From Zeus faber (taxonomy: Eukaryota; Chordata; Actinopteri; Zeiformes; Zeidae), in NCBI GenBank assembly GCA_960531495.1, contig OY482853.1, positions 29,522,951 through 29,586,950 of the forward strand: a stretch of DNA of 64,000 nt, in the 5' to 3' direction. The notes below the pieces were generated by a model that was not told the DNA's origin, made no database searches, and saw only the letters and a list, made by a program, of their open reading frames with translations. Shown here piece after piece: positions 13,100 through 24,350 of this stretch (its first letter is position 1; every line of letters starts with the position of its first letter). The position numbers and the translations under genes were made by a program.

Positions 13100-13270
13100 T
13101 ACCCTTATCAAATTTGCATTTACCCATCCTAGTAGCCCGGGAAGCCCTCTTTAGGGGGTTTGGCTTGCTGAAGGACACATCAGCACGTTACCAGGAGGAG
13201 CCAGGGATCAATCCAGCCACCTTCTGCTTACTAGACGAATCGCTCTACCTCCTGCGCTACAGTCCCACAG
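13100..13270. repeat. Common fish dispersed repeat fragment
   Basis: The segment containing GCTGAAGGACACATCAGCACG, AGGAGCCAGGGATCAATCC and CTACCTCCTGCGCTACAG resembles a widespread teleost repeat that reads like a degenerate SINE. A related phrase (GCTCAAGGACACTACAGCA, then AGGAGGAGCC) recurs at 29650-29690, so two copies exist in this window. Confidence 0.5.
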
Positions 13271-14562
13271 TTATCATAACTGTTGTGATACAGTATAACT
13301 GTTGTGAACAGTTGTGATAAAACCTTTTTTTACCTATTTAGACATCAGATTTGATCAACTATTTTGATTTCATTATATACCCGAGACCATGATTAACAAC
13401 TTTTGTATTGACAAAACAGTTCGTCAATATATTATAGTGTGTGCTATGACAACATTTCTGGCGGCAACAAAAAATACAAAAACATACTCTTTATATCTTG
13501 TGTGTTTTAGATCTATCTAAAAACTGCATAATGATACTGACCAAACTATTGATGGCCTATGAATGTAGCTGTGATTTTCCTTCAAATAGATATATTAACA
13601 ACTTTGGAGTAAGGGTGTGTTAAGTTGATTATATTTAGATAAATATCAGACCAAACCAAAATCACAACGCTTCTCTGAATTCAGCTTGGACTTAAGAGAG
13701 TTAAGAGCCACTAATAACAAATACTATGTATATTGATACTTCTCTACAAAATCGAATGTAACTTGCTCAATTCTGAACCAATTTTCATGAAATTGAGTTT
13801 GTTATAAACGTGAGAAATTGAATGGTATACATGTTATATATATATCCCTATGTATACACGTTTCTCATTGGATTTAAATTCAGTTACTGGGGGCAAATGT
13901 AATATTTTTTCATTTTTCATTAACTACCGTGTTTAAAGGAAGAAGGTATCATGCGTGCCTCTTGCACTTTAATTCAACAACTGAATTGTTTTACAGAATA
14001 AATGGAAAGCAAAGCTATATTTGTCTCCCTTTCGTGTTTTTGCTGATCTGAAAAATTATCTGATCAAAACCGTGATACGAGCCAAACCTTGCATTTTATG
14101 ATTCGTTGCACCCCTACCAGTAGCTGTCGGACGAACTGCGTCTAAGTTTTGCATCACAAAATATATCAGGGAAAGGGAGAGCTTGTTTTTTTCGAATACA
14201 ACAGCGAGTAGTTAGCTCAGCTGGACATTTACTGTGTTCCATGTAGGAGAGTTTAAAACTCGCTTTGTATAGTGTTTACAAAGCACAAAAGTAAATAAAG
14301 ACAGTTCATTGATCATGAATATGGCGACGGTTAACGTTTATAACGTCATTATTTTTAAAAAACATCACTTTCCGGTCGTACTGTCGGACCAAAATTTTTC
14401 GCATGAGTGGAAAAAAGAGCCCCGGATGCAAGTCCGATTCTCCATAGGAACAAATGGTTTGTTCGTGTTGTTTGTCATATTTGATGTGAAGCAGGCTTTA
14501 GAGATTCTAACTGTTAAGTGATGATAAAAGGGCTAAACATCTAAAGTCGACGAACAAAGTAC

Positions 14563-15312
14563 CTTCCGGTTCACCCGTCGAGCTCGCGTCTTCAGTTCCA
14601 TGGCCATGGAGATCATGGCTTCCTGCACCTCCACCTCGAAAGCACTTTCTGTGGATATGGCGGAGTACCAGGAGGAGACAAAGTCCCTGATGATCTTCCT
14701 CACCATCTCCTGGATCTCCTCGTTTAACTGCTCTTCGTCCTCCAAAGAGGATGGAATCTGGAAACCAGGAAGTATTCACAAGTAGTAAAGCAGGGCTGAG
14801 AATTTAAAAGGGACTGTCTATCTTCAGGTCTTGGTGGGGTTGTCTTTCCATCATGAAAGATGTTGTCACTGTTATGACATATAGTCATCACAGTTTGACC
14901 TTGTTGGTGCCAGAAACGAGCACTTTTGGTAGACATTCCTCAGCAGTGGTCAAAAGTAACGATACCTAAGTATGTGTATTTTGATTATATTCAGCTTTGG
15001 ATACTTTTAACATTTACTCCACCACATTTCAAAGTAATACCTATAATTTTTACTGTGCAATTTCTAACACAGTCACTTTACTTTAGTAAAAATGATTAAA
15101 ATAAAATCAGGATTCATTATTCAAGTCAAGTCAAGACTCTTTATTTACAAAAGTGCATTTTATACCAGGGCAACACAATGTGCTTTCAAAGTACAATCAA
15201 AGAAAATATATAAACTGTTTGTGCAATCATAAGAACAGTCAGTGTAGAATAAACAAATCTCACAGCCTACAGAACACAAACACAAATCTCACAACACACA
15301 CACAACACACAC

Positions 15313-15373
<61 letters not shown>

Positions 15374-18300
15374 AGTCATACACACACTCAGTCATAGACT
15401 GTAGTGAACAGCAAGGATTTGAACCTGCTTTTAAAAGTGTTCAGTGTGGGGGCCTCTCTCAGGTCCTCAGGGAGGGTGTTCCATCTACTTGGGGCATACT
15501 GTAGATACAGAAGGCAGCCACCCCTGCTTTAGAGTTAGTACGAGAGATGGTTAAAAGACCCCTGCCTGTGGATCTGAGAGTTCTTGCTGGTTCGTGTGTA
15601 ATGAGCATTTATTTTATATACTGAGGTGCAAGGCCACTTGGAGTTTTATATACAAGTAGCAGAATCTTAAAATCATTCCTAGTTTTAACATGGAGCCAAT
15701 GTAGAGATCTAAGAACAGGTGTGATGTGTTCAAACTTTCTAATCCCAGTGAGAACACATGCAACCACATTTTGGATTAACTGTAGATGCTGCACAGCTGA
15801 TTTCGGAGGCCGGTGAATAGGCCATTTCAGTAGTCCAATCTACTCGTTATGAATGCATGGATTAATGGATGGATTAAGGAGTCTGCTTTTTACAGGAATC
15901 CTCTTAGTTTTGAAATATATTTTAGATGGTAGAAGGCTGATTTTGTGATGTGATTGATATGGCTCTTAAAATTTAGATTGCCGTCTATGATGACACCCAG
16001 ATTTCTGGCTTCATTCTTGCTCTCCAGAGACAGAGAACTAAGATGAGCTGCAATTTTCTGTCTCTGAGTCTTGCACCAAAGATGAGTATTTCTGTTTTAT
16101 CTTTGTTCAGTTGTAAAAGGTTCTGTGACATCCATGCATTAATATGATAAATACACGGAGTGAGGGAGTTTATGGGGTGTGGGTCATCAGGAGAATCATC
16201 TGCATAATTATGGTAATTTATTTGTTTGTTTATAATATGTGCAAGTAAGAGTATACGGAGATTAAACAATCATGGTCCAAGAATCAAACCTTGGGGCACT
16301 CCACATATAATATCCACTTTGTTCGAGGCAAAATCTCTAATGGACACAAAGAACTACCTGTCCAGTAGGTAGGTTCTGAACCAGTTTAGAATTTTTTGTA
16401 ATCTCGCTAGTAAAATATGATGGTCAATCGTGTCAAAGGCAGACCTGAGAGCCAGGAGCAGAAGAACAGATAGTTTTTTAGAATCAGCATTTATATGCAG
16501 ATCATTCACAATTTTAATAAGTGCTGTTTCTGTCCTATGGTGAGGTTGAAAACAAGATTGATTAGTGTCTAAAATGCTGAGTTATGTTAGATCGTTGTTA
16601 AGCTGAAGGTCAACAGTTTTTTTAAGTATTTTGCTGAGGAATGGCAGGTTGTAAATGAGCCTATAGTTCGCAATAACTGTTGCATCAAGATTGCTCTTCT
16701 TCAGGAGTGGTTAATGACAGCTGTTTTAAATGCTGCAGGAAATATACCTGAGAAATATACCCTTGAAGAGAGCCATTTAAAATTTCTAATACCTCATGTG
16801 CTAGGCAGTCAGAAACAGTTTTCAAAAAATGTGTTAAGGAGAGGGTCTAAGCAGCAGGTGGAGGAGTTGAGCTGACCAACAATATCATCCAGGTTTTTTA
16901 ATGTTTAAAGGGAAGAAGTGAGAAATGGCAGCATTCATATTACTGGAGAACTGGAGGGTAGGTTCATTTCTGGATGTTGAGGCACTAATATTCTGTCTGA
17001 TAGCTATAATTTTGTTATTGAAAAATGTAGTGAACTCTTCACATTTTTCAGTGGAGAGCATCTCTGATAGGGTTGTAGATAGTGGATTAATAAGTCCATC
17101 AACAGTGGGGAAGAGCACTTTACTACTTTTGATGTTTTCTGTTTGATGATTTTACAGAAGAAAGACTGTCTGGACTGTTTAATTTCTATGTTGTATTGAT
17201 TGAGTCTATCCTTGAAAATTTCATGGTGAATCTGAAGTTTTGTCTTTCTCCACTTTCGTTCTGCCTGGCGACACTCTCTTAAGCTGCCTAACAATTGCTC
17301 CATTTCTCCAGGGCGCTTTTCATTTTTCTATGTTTTTATCTTAACAGATGCAATGTTATCAATGATATTTTGTATTTTTGAGTTGAAGTTAGTTACAGGA
17401 TCCTCAGTTGATGATGCCATGAACAGCGGTAACTCATTTACAATTCTCTTAAAGAGAAAGGTTTCAATGGAATTATTCTTAATACATTATTTAATTGTTC
17501 AGGTTCCCCTCTGTTGTACAAGAAGAGCAGAGATGTCAATAAATATGCAACAGTGATCTGAAATAGCAACATCCTTGACACAGGGTACAGTGATATTAAG
17601 TCCTTTTGATATGACCAAGTCCAGAGTATGCCCCTTATTGTGGGTGGGTCTAGAAACATGTTGAGTGAGGTCAAATGCCTCCAATAGGCTAATGAAGCGT
17701 TGAGCATCTGGGTCTGTTTGATTGTTGTTGAGATAATTATACAATCATAATCAGTGGAGACCTTGGACAGTAGCTCAGAAAATTCATCAAGAAAGCCACA
17801 TTTTGGTGGCCGATAGACTGTAATGATTAAAATCGAGCACTGCAGTATATGGATAAAGCAACGTGTTGAAAGACGTTAATTCCCTGAGGGGGATTTCCTT
17901 GCAGCTATAACTATCAGAGGAGACAGCAGCTATTCCACCGCCTCTCTTATTAGCCTTAGGGGTTTGGATTAATTTTAAATTAGGAGGTGCTGTCTCAATG
18001 AGTGCGACTGTGCCATTTCTATCCAGCCAGTTCTCAGTCCATAGAGTGAAAACCAGGTTATGGATACTTATAAGGTCATTAACTAAAAATGAGTTATTCG
18101 TTAGCGACCTGACATTTAATAAAGCCATCTTTATTGTTCTAAGTGCATGGCTTTGTGGGGGACTGATAGTTGAAGTCCGAACCAGTAATTCATTGTTTTG
18201 ACTCCTGTATGTTACAGAGAAATTATATGATTTGGGTCTTTGGTTTATAATTACAGGAATTTGTAAAGCAGAGTGACAGTCATTAATGTTAGTGGAGTGG

Positions 18301-20991
18301 ATCGGACTCACCAAACATCAGTAGTGAAGTGGGATTTCAACGTAAGTTCCATGTTCATGGCGAGGAGACGTGATACGTGAAAGTTTGGATGTACTCCATC
18401 ACGCTTGAAGCGGGCCGGAGACGATGAACCGGCGGTCTGACTATAGAAGACTGTCAATGAGCTTTCTAAAGTCCTCTTTAAGTGTCTCCGATTGTTTGTT
18501 CCGATGTGGATGAGAACAGTGGAGGCAGACAGGTTTTCATCCATCAGCTGTGGGATTTTGGATTCTATATCCTGGACGCAGGCATCTGGTTAGCAGAGGG
18601 TTTTAGCCGCAGGCAGGGTGATGTGTCGAACCACGGAGGAGCCGACGATGAGCACGAATGGAGGTCTGGCAGCAGAGGAGTTCCCAGGGACAGCAGCAGC
18701 AGCCAAGCCAGGTGAGCATCGTCCTCCCGGAGGCGGCACAGACAGGCAGTTCAAATCAGTGGCCGCAGGGCGGCCCAGGCGGGCAGGGATCCCGCTGTCG
18801 GAGTCGAGGGGGCGCTCCACAGCATTGGAAACACTGTGGTCCCCAGCGGCAGAGGAGCGAACAACTGGCTTGGGAGCGGAGGTCCGGGCAGAAGATGGAT
18901 GATCTGGTGGCATTGGAGATGAGGCTGACGGCGATAGAGAGAGTCTCGGTGCCCCCGATGCCACAATGGACTGTGACCCCTCCCCCCGAAGGGCGGGAAC
19001 TCCCGCATATCCCTCGACTGTGGGCTCCAGTGCTTGGAATCTCCGGCATAGAGCGGCACAAGGAGCACCCGCAACGCCGGCCACCGCTCGCCACCATGGT
19101 AAAGGTTTCTGAGGTGGAACCTTTCCGGGACCTGGGCCATGACTTCTCTATCACAGCCGGCGGGTCGTAAGATAGACCCAACTCACTCACAATGAGAACG
19201 GATCTGGGTCAAGGGAGAGTGAAGTCAAGGTCCGGTCCGATCACAGTAGAGAACATGGAGCAGGAGATGGGCTTAGCCTGAGCGCTGGCGATGGAGGTCA
19301 GACATACAAACAGCTCATCCTTCTTCTTCACATCCTCACCCAAGCTGTGGATGTCTTTAAAGACTGACTCTAGAGCACTGAGTTTGTCGACCAGGCGCAA
19401 ACAGTCCTCACAGAACGAGTTGGCAATATGCTAAGCTAACAGGCTAACCAGCGCTAGCCAAGCCAAAGTTCAAGTCCCAAATCCGAAAAAACAGTTCAGG
19501 CAAGGGTCAAAGCCAGTAAATAGTAGGGATATCACAGTGCGAACAATCCGAAATGCGTCACCCAAAATCAGGTAAAGTTGGGAGTGATTCAATGAAGTAA
19601 TGCACTGACGTGAAAAGCAGGAAGTGACGTAATTCAGTCAGCAAAGATATGATATTATATTATAGTGAATTATTTTTAACATTTCGCTTGCACATGTTCT
19701 ATGTAATCGTGGTATAGTTAAATGTTTAAGTTTGTGTACTTTGCATTTCACCGCACTTTGTCATTTTATTAAATAGTATTTAATTATTTTTTTTTATTTT
19801 GTTTTATTTTTTTACTTTCTGTGAAGCTTTCAGTTGCATCTCCTGTATGAATTGCGCTCTACAAATAACTTTTATCAATATTATTATTATTAGGGGTCCA
19901 GCCCATAGGGCATGAACAGAGTTGACGTCTTGTTGGAACGGCGCTGTCACAAACATCTCGTAGTTGAAGTTTCATCCAAATCGATCCACATACGGAGAGG
20001 ATATTAGCGAAAGACCAACCAAATTTAGATCAATATTACAGAGATGAGCCAATGCATTTCACATCGAAATATGTCCAACTCTGCTAAAACTATCTGGAAG
20101 ACATACTTCGGCATAACCTACGAATGTGGTTGAGGTGTCGTTTAAACTGTCACAAGGATCTCGTAATTTCATCCAAATTGTTCCATATACAAAGCAGATA
20201 TTAGTAAAAAAAACCGAACAACTTTGACCCAAAATATTAAGTCGGTCTTGGTTAACTGACACGTCACATGTCTCGTCCTAAAATGAACAAGATGAGATTT
20301 ACAGTAAGACGCTTTATGATGTCATCATATTATTGAATATAAATGTAGAGATTCCAATTGAGAATGTCCAGTTGGAACGTGTCCAGTGTGCGGCGTGGAC
20401 TTGACTCTGTCATGTTTCGACAATAAACTATCAATTTAAGTGTGTATTTATATAGCTTCTTACCCGGTAGAAGTCGGTATATCTATTCGATTGATATTTT
20501 AAATCTGTGGTCCACATTACTTTGCTCTGGCTCTACATTACTTTGTGAAACAATCATATTAAAGCCTAATTAGGCTTTGGAGACAAAGGTTGTATTTATT
20601 TTATTATCGTAATAAAAAATATATGCATTTCATCAACTTGTGTGGTCCATGTAATGCAATATTGAGAACACAGCGCTGGAAAACCAAGCCTGAGGGCATT
20701 TGTACCTGCTGCAGGGTGATAAACCTCTCCAGGTGAACCACACTATTGGACTCCAGGACGGCCTGTGAGCCCAGCCAGCCTCCCAGAACAACCAGCAGGC
20801 TGGTGAACACGCATAACAGCCAGATGTTCACCAGAAGGTGGAAGAGCACCAGCCAAGTCACCACCACACCCAAGCCCAGTAAGCTCCTGTGTCCCAAGAC
20901 CTCGGACATGGTGGTGGCCACTGTCGTCGTTGTTTGGTCCTCAGGAACTGCGATGCAGTGGTATGCCAAGACCACTCATGTCCGAGTCAAG
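14563..20991 (-). CDS. snx19: Sorting nexin 19, first two coding exons (partial gene)
   Basis: Coding exon 1 is 20909-20706 (68 codons). Exon 2 is 14757-14563 (65 codons, acceptor TTTCCAG, donor AAG/GTACTT). Both junctions are phase 0. Exon 1 encodes an N-terminal membrane anchor (LLVNIWLLC, LLVVLGGWLGS at about residues 26-48) followed by HLERFITLQQ. Exon 2 encodes the start of the PXA domain (EEIQEMVRKIIRDFVSSWYS). Both match vertebrate SNX19, an endosomal/ER membrane PX-domain protein. I chose the ATG at 20909 because an in-frame TGA lies upstream at 20978-20976 and no other in-frame ATG intervenes. A polypyrimidine-AG acceptor just above 20991 suggests a spliced 5' UTR. The PX and C-terminal exons are not seen, so they must lie left of the window or be lost. 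Intron 1 hosts a 4.5-kb LINE. Confidence 0.87.
15291..15371. repeat. (CA)n microsatellite
   Basis: CA run with a few AA interruptions at its left end, inside the 3' region of the LINE. Confidence 0.95.
15600..17303 (-). pseudogene. LINE reverse transcriptase, decayed
   Basis: Minus-strand pieces in shifting frames. LLGSLRECRQAERKWRKTKL and KIIKQKT at 17300-17100 belong to the RT N-terminal region. NYADDSPDD near 16200 is the catalytic YADD block, followed by INAWMSQNLLQLNKDKTEIL. EHITPVLRSLHWLHVKTRNDFKILLLVYK near 15750-15650 is the conserved C-terminal region. Frameshifts and stops between blocks make it non-functional. Confidence 0.85.
17499..18250 (-). pseudogene. LINE endonuclease domain, decayed
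   Basis: Minus-strand blocks LLNVRSLTNNSFLVNDLI, TENWLDRNGTVALIE (the catalytic E is in the usual TETWL position, here TENWL) and KRGGGIAAV near 18240-17950. Then FDLTQHVSRPTHNKGHTLD, LVISKGLNI and VAISDHCCIF near 17680-17540, the last holding the SDH catalytic histidine. The section between has a frameshift. Confidence 0.85.
18310..19084 (-). pseudogene. LINE ORF1 with SGNH (GDSL-like) esterase domain
   Basis: A proline/serine-rich N-terminal part precedes FVLIVGSSVVRHITLP (block I with the nucleophile serine), VLIHIGTNN near 18510 (the N block) and RDGVHPNFHVSRLLAMNM near 18400 (the DxxH catalytic block). Esterase-type ORF1 proteins are characteristic of CR1/L2-group LINEs (established). 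The blocks are in two frames, so the copy is broken, but all catalytic signatures survive. Confidence 0.8.
19640..20705 (-). other. snx19 intron 1 remainder with diverged 200-bp tandem repeat
   Basis: At 19945-20040 and again at 20148-20245 the order GTCACAA..ATCTCGTA, TTTCATCCAAAT, CCACATAC/CCATATAC, GATATTAG, ACCAA/ACCGAAC and ATATTA recurs. This is a two-unit diverged tandem repeat with a period near 203 bp. No coding region is supported. Confidence 0.6.
20941..20979 (-). promoter_or_regulatory. Possible upstream ORF in snx19 5' UTR
   Basis: An out-of-frame ATG at 20979 opens a 12-codon frame ending TGA at 20941, 31 nt above the chosen snx19 start codon. If the 5' UTR exon begins near 20991 as inferred, scanning ribosomes would meet this short frame first. 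Confidence 0.35.
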
Positions 20992-21214
20992 CTTGAATGG
21001 GAAGAAAAAGAAATACGAAGAGTGTGTTTTCTGTCAACGTGCTGATTGCACTATCAAATTAAGACGATTAACAAAGATCACCGCAATACTTGAGTTTAGC
21101 TTGCTTGTGGATTAGTGCAATATTAAGAGTCAGAATTAAAATCTGTTTATTCGGGGGCTGGTGTATTGTTGTCCAGACAATAAGTATTAAAATAGAAAAA
21201 GAAAAAAAAAAAGC

Positions 21215-22050
21215 TTAAAGGGGACCTATTATGCACGTTTTAACACATTAATATTAACGTTAAGATAGGTCTCCAATATCCCCAAACATGTTTTTGAAGT
21301 TTTTGCGAAAAATACCACTGAGATTATGCATTCTAGCCACTCTAAGATTCCTCTATACCAATTAATTCCAAAGCGGCTGTGTTTTGTGGGAGGAGGCACT
21401 CCCACTTTCGGTACTGTGAACCAATGGCGTTTGAGGATGGCTTCCAGGTTCCGCTGTATTCCGTAACTTTCACTAATTTCACCTTATCAGTCCACCAAAA
21501 TGTGTTTCTGAACAAATGAGGCGAGAAATAAGCAATCCAGTTGCTGCCTATTGGATCTAAGGTCTAATAAAATATAATAAAATAAAATAAATACATCTTC
21601 AATCAAAAAAAACACTACTTTTATTGGTTTTGTTTGGAGAAACGCACAGCGGATCGCGTACCGCAGCCTAGTCTATGTACTGCATACTCACATACTTCCT
21701 TGCATATTTAAGAAACACACAGAATTATTTTTTAAATACTTACATTTCCATCGTCTGCAGTTTCTTCACGGACAGTTAGTATTAATTCTTCTTTCTTTAA
21801 AATATTTGCTTGTTGAGTTACTCAGATGATTCAGATGACTCAGAGATTCTTATTCCACTGAAAGCCCTCCGTGATGTAGGGGTTGGCTGCAAATGTGAAC
21901 GGTTCTTTTCAGGATATGTTTTGTGAAAGACATCTCACAAAAACTGACTGGGTTGTCTTTCTTCACCGTTTGTGTGTTAGTAGGCCGATCAGAGACCCAA
22001 ATGTAGGTGCACAGGCACTGAAAAGGTGAGGTTTGCCTCATAGGTCCCCA
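21215..22050. mobile_element. Candidate hAT-type MITE with GGGGACCTAT ends
   Basis: The left end TAAAGGGGACCTATTATGC and the right GCCTCATAGGTCCCC are inverted relative to each other. The TAAAGGGGACCTATTATG terminus is one I recognise as abundant in fish genomes. The interior (about 830 bp) has no coding capacity. The extreme right terminus is degraded, so the border is approximate. Confidence 0.55.
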
Positions 22051-22329
22051 GCATGAAAAAAAGAAAAACAATATATACAAAATATTCAAAATGTGTTCTA
22101 TGCACATGTTAGATTATAGGCTATGGCAGGGGCAGTTAATGGTATTGGCTGCAAGTATAAATATAGTATAAAGTAGTTTCGATATTCTGTACATAGATGA
22201 AAAAATATGTATACAATAACAAGCATGGATGAGAATGGGTGAGTAGGTGTAAATTATTATATGGTATTGATAAATGATTACAATTTAGAAAGACTTAAGT
22301 TATTACAATAATACAGTAATATATTTTAC

Positions 22330-22372
22330 AGTGGTGTGTGTGTGTGTGTGTCTGTGGGGCGGGGGGGGGGGT
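22330..22372. repeat. (GT)n followed by poly-G tract
   Basis: GTGTGTGTGTGTGTGTGT, then a GGGGCGGGGGGGGGGG tract, a G-quadruplex-prone sequence. Confidence 0.85.
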
Positions 22373-22449
22373 TTCTTGCAATATTTTCCATCAGTTTGGA
22401 GAGGGTGTACCTCAACGTGACTACGCTCCATAAAGAGAGACAGCCTAAT

Positions 22450-22995
22450 GTTATGACTGCAAATCGTAATTCAACCTGAGCACGCTAACAAATGTGGCTA
22501 GCGGAACGGTTTGGCTAACGGCGGCCGGGCTCCCACACGGTTTCCGCAGAAATGGGAAGTACGCTACGACCTATTCGTTCTTATCATAGCGCCATGTCGT
22601 CCACGAGTAAGTTATACGTTCGAAACACTGAAACGGCATCTTAAGCGGCTGTTCATTGCCCCGAAATGCGTCGTCGAGGAGCGAGGCGAGCGTCGCTCAC
22701 CGCACCGACGCCGAACGACGGTGACGGCGACGAGCGGTTGTTTACTTCCGGTATCGTGACGCGGGCTACGCGGCGTTCCATTGGATTGGAAACGAAAAAG
22801 CGGGTCAATCTGCTTTGCGTTTCAAAGCCCAAAGCGAGAAGCGGAGAAGCGGAGCCGTTACCGAGGAAACCGCCAACAAAACGCTCCAGTTTGTTTTCTT
22901 GAAATTCCTCTTTTCGTTTTTCACGTGAAGAGTGAAGCTCCGCGGACGGGCAGCGTGGCGGAAGCGGAAGTGACGCAAGGCTTTCAACCTGAAGG
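22450..22995 (-). promoter_or_regulatory. CpG island, probable snx19 promoter and first exon
   Basis: A dense CpG block in otherwise AT-rich DNA, rich in CGACG, GCG and CGAGG. It holds ACTTCCGG (near 22744) and GCGGAAGTGACGC (near 22964-22976), ETS/GABP-type sites (the second overlaps a CRE-like half site), and CCATTGG (an inverted CCAAT box near 22778). It lies 1.5 kb upstream of the first snx19 coding exon. A divergent plus-strand gene starting here cannot be excluded (a donor-like AAG/GTAGAC occurs at 22995), but I see no coding exon for it. Confidence 0.55.
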
Positions 22996-23208
22996 TAGAC
23001 ATTTGCAACTTGTTCCTAGGGAGAACGAAGTATTTTGCCAATGTAAACACATATTGGTGACCTGTAACTTCATATTAAGAGAACGCGAACTGGCTGGGGT
23101 GATGTGTAGCCTAGGGTAGTAGTGATATATTTGAGTTATTATTATTAAATATGTTTTAGTTTCGTATCATTTATATAGCCAGAAACTTGTTCCGGCTACC
23201 TGAAGTGA

Positions 23209-23222
23209 CCAGCAGAGGTCGC
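23209..23222 (+). promoter_or_regulatory. CTCF-like motif
   Basis: CCAGCAGAGGTCGC differs at one position from the CTCF core consensus (CCASYAGRKGGCRS). It lies just outside the CpG island. A single motif hit is weak evidence. Confidence 0.25.
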
Positions 23223-23428
23223 CCCCTACCCACTACTAAGGCGCCCTCCAACTTGTGTTCGTTAATTGATTTTCCCCTTCAAGGCAGGAGATTGGAGGCT
23301 GCTTCCTGCGTGTCTTCTTCAAGGTATCTAGTCCGGTGTCATTAATGCGGATCCGTTTTGCAGCAGCAGTGTATTCGGATGTCTTCCCTGTGTGGACCCT
23401 GGTTAACAACAGGGGGGAGAGCCACCTT

Positions 23429-23451
23429 CACACACACACACACACACACAC
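23429..23451. repeat. (CA)n microsatellite
   Basis: Eleven CA units. Confidence 0.9.
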
Positions 23452-23783
23452 TATTACAAGACCATCTGAAAATGAAAGGCTTGTTTTAAGTTGTGCCTGC
23501 TGTAATACAAGGCTGGTATTAAACATGTTCAATCAAATCATATATAATCAGACATTCAATTGGATGTAGTGAACATAAATCTGTTGAAATAAAGCACCTC
23601 TGTGTTGGTACTTTATTTGTAAACAAGAAACACAATCTGATTATAAAATTGCTTTGATATGCAGGCTATGTGTGGCCATTTGGATGATACAAATGGTCTG
23701 ATACAAAAAGCATCAAGCCATTAATTTCAGTGAGGCCATTGTCAAGTAACAGTCTACTCTATCTGGCTTACTTTTCCTTATTA

Positions 23784-23786
<3 letters not shown>

Positions 23787-23816
<30 letters not shown>

Positions 23817-23842
23817 AATAATATTAATAATAATAATACTTT
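23787..23842. repeat. (AAT)n microsatellite
   Basis: Imperfect ATA/ATG trinucleotide array. Confidence 0.9.
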
Positions 23843-23924
23843 ATTTGTATATACAAGTTTAGATTGATGTAAGATTGATGTAAGATTGTTACACTAATCT
23901 CTGTCACAATGTAGCTTGAATGTT

Positions 23925-23990
23925 ATTCTCCCTTGTAAGTCGCTTTGGATAAAAGCGTCTGCTAAATGACTAAATGTAAATGTAAAAATA
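23925..23990. repeat. Fish 'AGACGCTTTTATCCAAAGCGACTTACA' repeat end, inverted copy
   Basis: TTGTAAGTCGCTTTGGATA, then AAAGCGTCTGCTAAATGAC. The reverse complement of the same phrase occurs at 29560-29595. It is a very common teleost repeat terminus. Confidence 0.7.
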
Positions 23991-24289
23991 AATAAATAAA
24001 TATATATAAAATACAAGAATAAAGTTTAAAGATATACACAATCCAACAGGTGAATGAAAACCATTTAGACAAGTACCATTAAATAAAAAACAAACCTATA
24101 AAAGTATGGTTTTAAACCAGATTTAAAAGATAAACAATTGGCTTTTCATCAAATAATAATAATTAAACAATTAATAACATAATTACGGCACATCCAAAAT
24201 TCAAAACCACCAACACATTCAGTCTTTCATAATGTTGCTAAAATAAAAATGCTCTCTATTTTCTGCTGTCCCCTTTTTGCTGCTGGAAA

Positions 24290-24350
24290 CAAAGTAAATT
24301 TCCCCGTTGTGGGACTAATAAAGGTTGATCTTATCTTATCTAATCTTAGA
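24290..24350 (+). repeat. LINE 3'-tail fragment (AATAAAGGTTGATCTTATC type)
   Basis: AATTTCCCCGTTGTGGGAC, then TAATAAAGGTTGATCTTATC with tandem TTATCT units. This is a typical fish non-LTR 3' end with a microsatellite-like tail. Confidence 0.6.

Larger units (their letters stand above)
8966..14116. mobile_element. Candidate old hAT-type element hosting a nested hAT
   Basis: The left end TAGTGGTGTAACAGAAT and the right end ATTCGTTGCACCCCTA are imperfect inverted repeats of the kind TAGGGGTGYAACG, common at fish hAT termini (recollection). The 8 bp outside each end (CCCGTGGC at 8958-8965, CCAGTAGC at 14117-14124) match at 6 of 8, consistent with a decayed hAT target duplication. The interior outside 10236-12343 has no recognisable transposase, so this would be a non-autonomous or badly decayed copy. 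Two chance-like ends 5 kb apart remain the alternative. Confidence 0.45.
15118..19640 (-). mobile_element. CR1/L2-like LINE with esterase ORF1, nearly full length, in snx19 intron 1
   Basis: Reading on the minus strand from about 19640 down to 15118: a 5' region, ORF1 with SGNH-hydrolase motifs (19084-18310), an endonuclease (18240-17500), a reverse transcriptase (about 17300-15600), and a 3' end AATAAAGAGTCTTGACTTGA with tandem TTGAC units. A shorter copy of the same family lies at 35955-37190, and their 5' and 3' ends align. An intronic insertion in antisense to itself but on the same strand as snx19 may carry polyadenylation signals; no effect is shown. Confidence 0.85.

Noticed and set aside
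18618-19170. Plus-strand frames of 94-170 codons opposite the LINE ORF1
   Set aside because: They are antisense shadows of the GC-rich ORF1. The minus-strand reading has the esterase motifs.
22511-23119. Overlapping frames in the CpG island
   Set aside because: Basic, arginine-rich translations in all frames are what CpG-dense promoter DNA gives. No domain or conserved peptide recognised.
22995-23420. A divergent plus-strand gene starting at the CpG island
   Set aside because: A donor-like site exists at 22995, but no coding exon to the right is recognisable before transposon debris.
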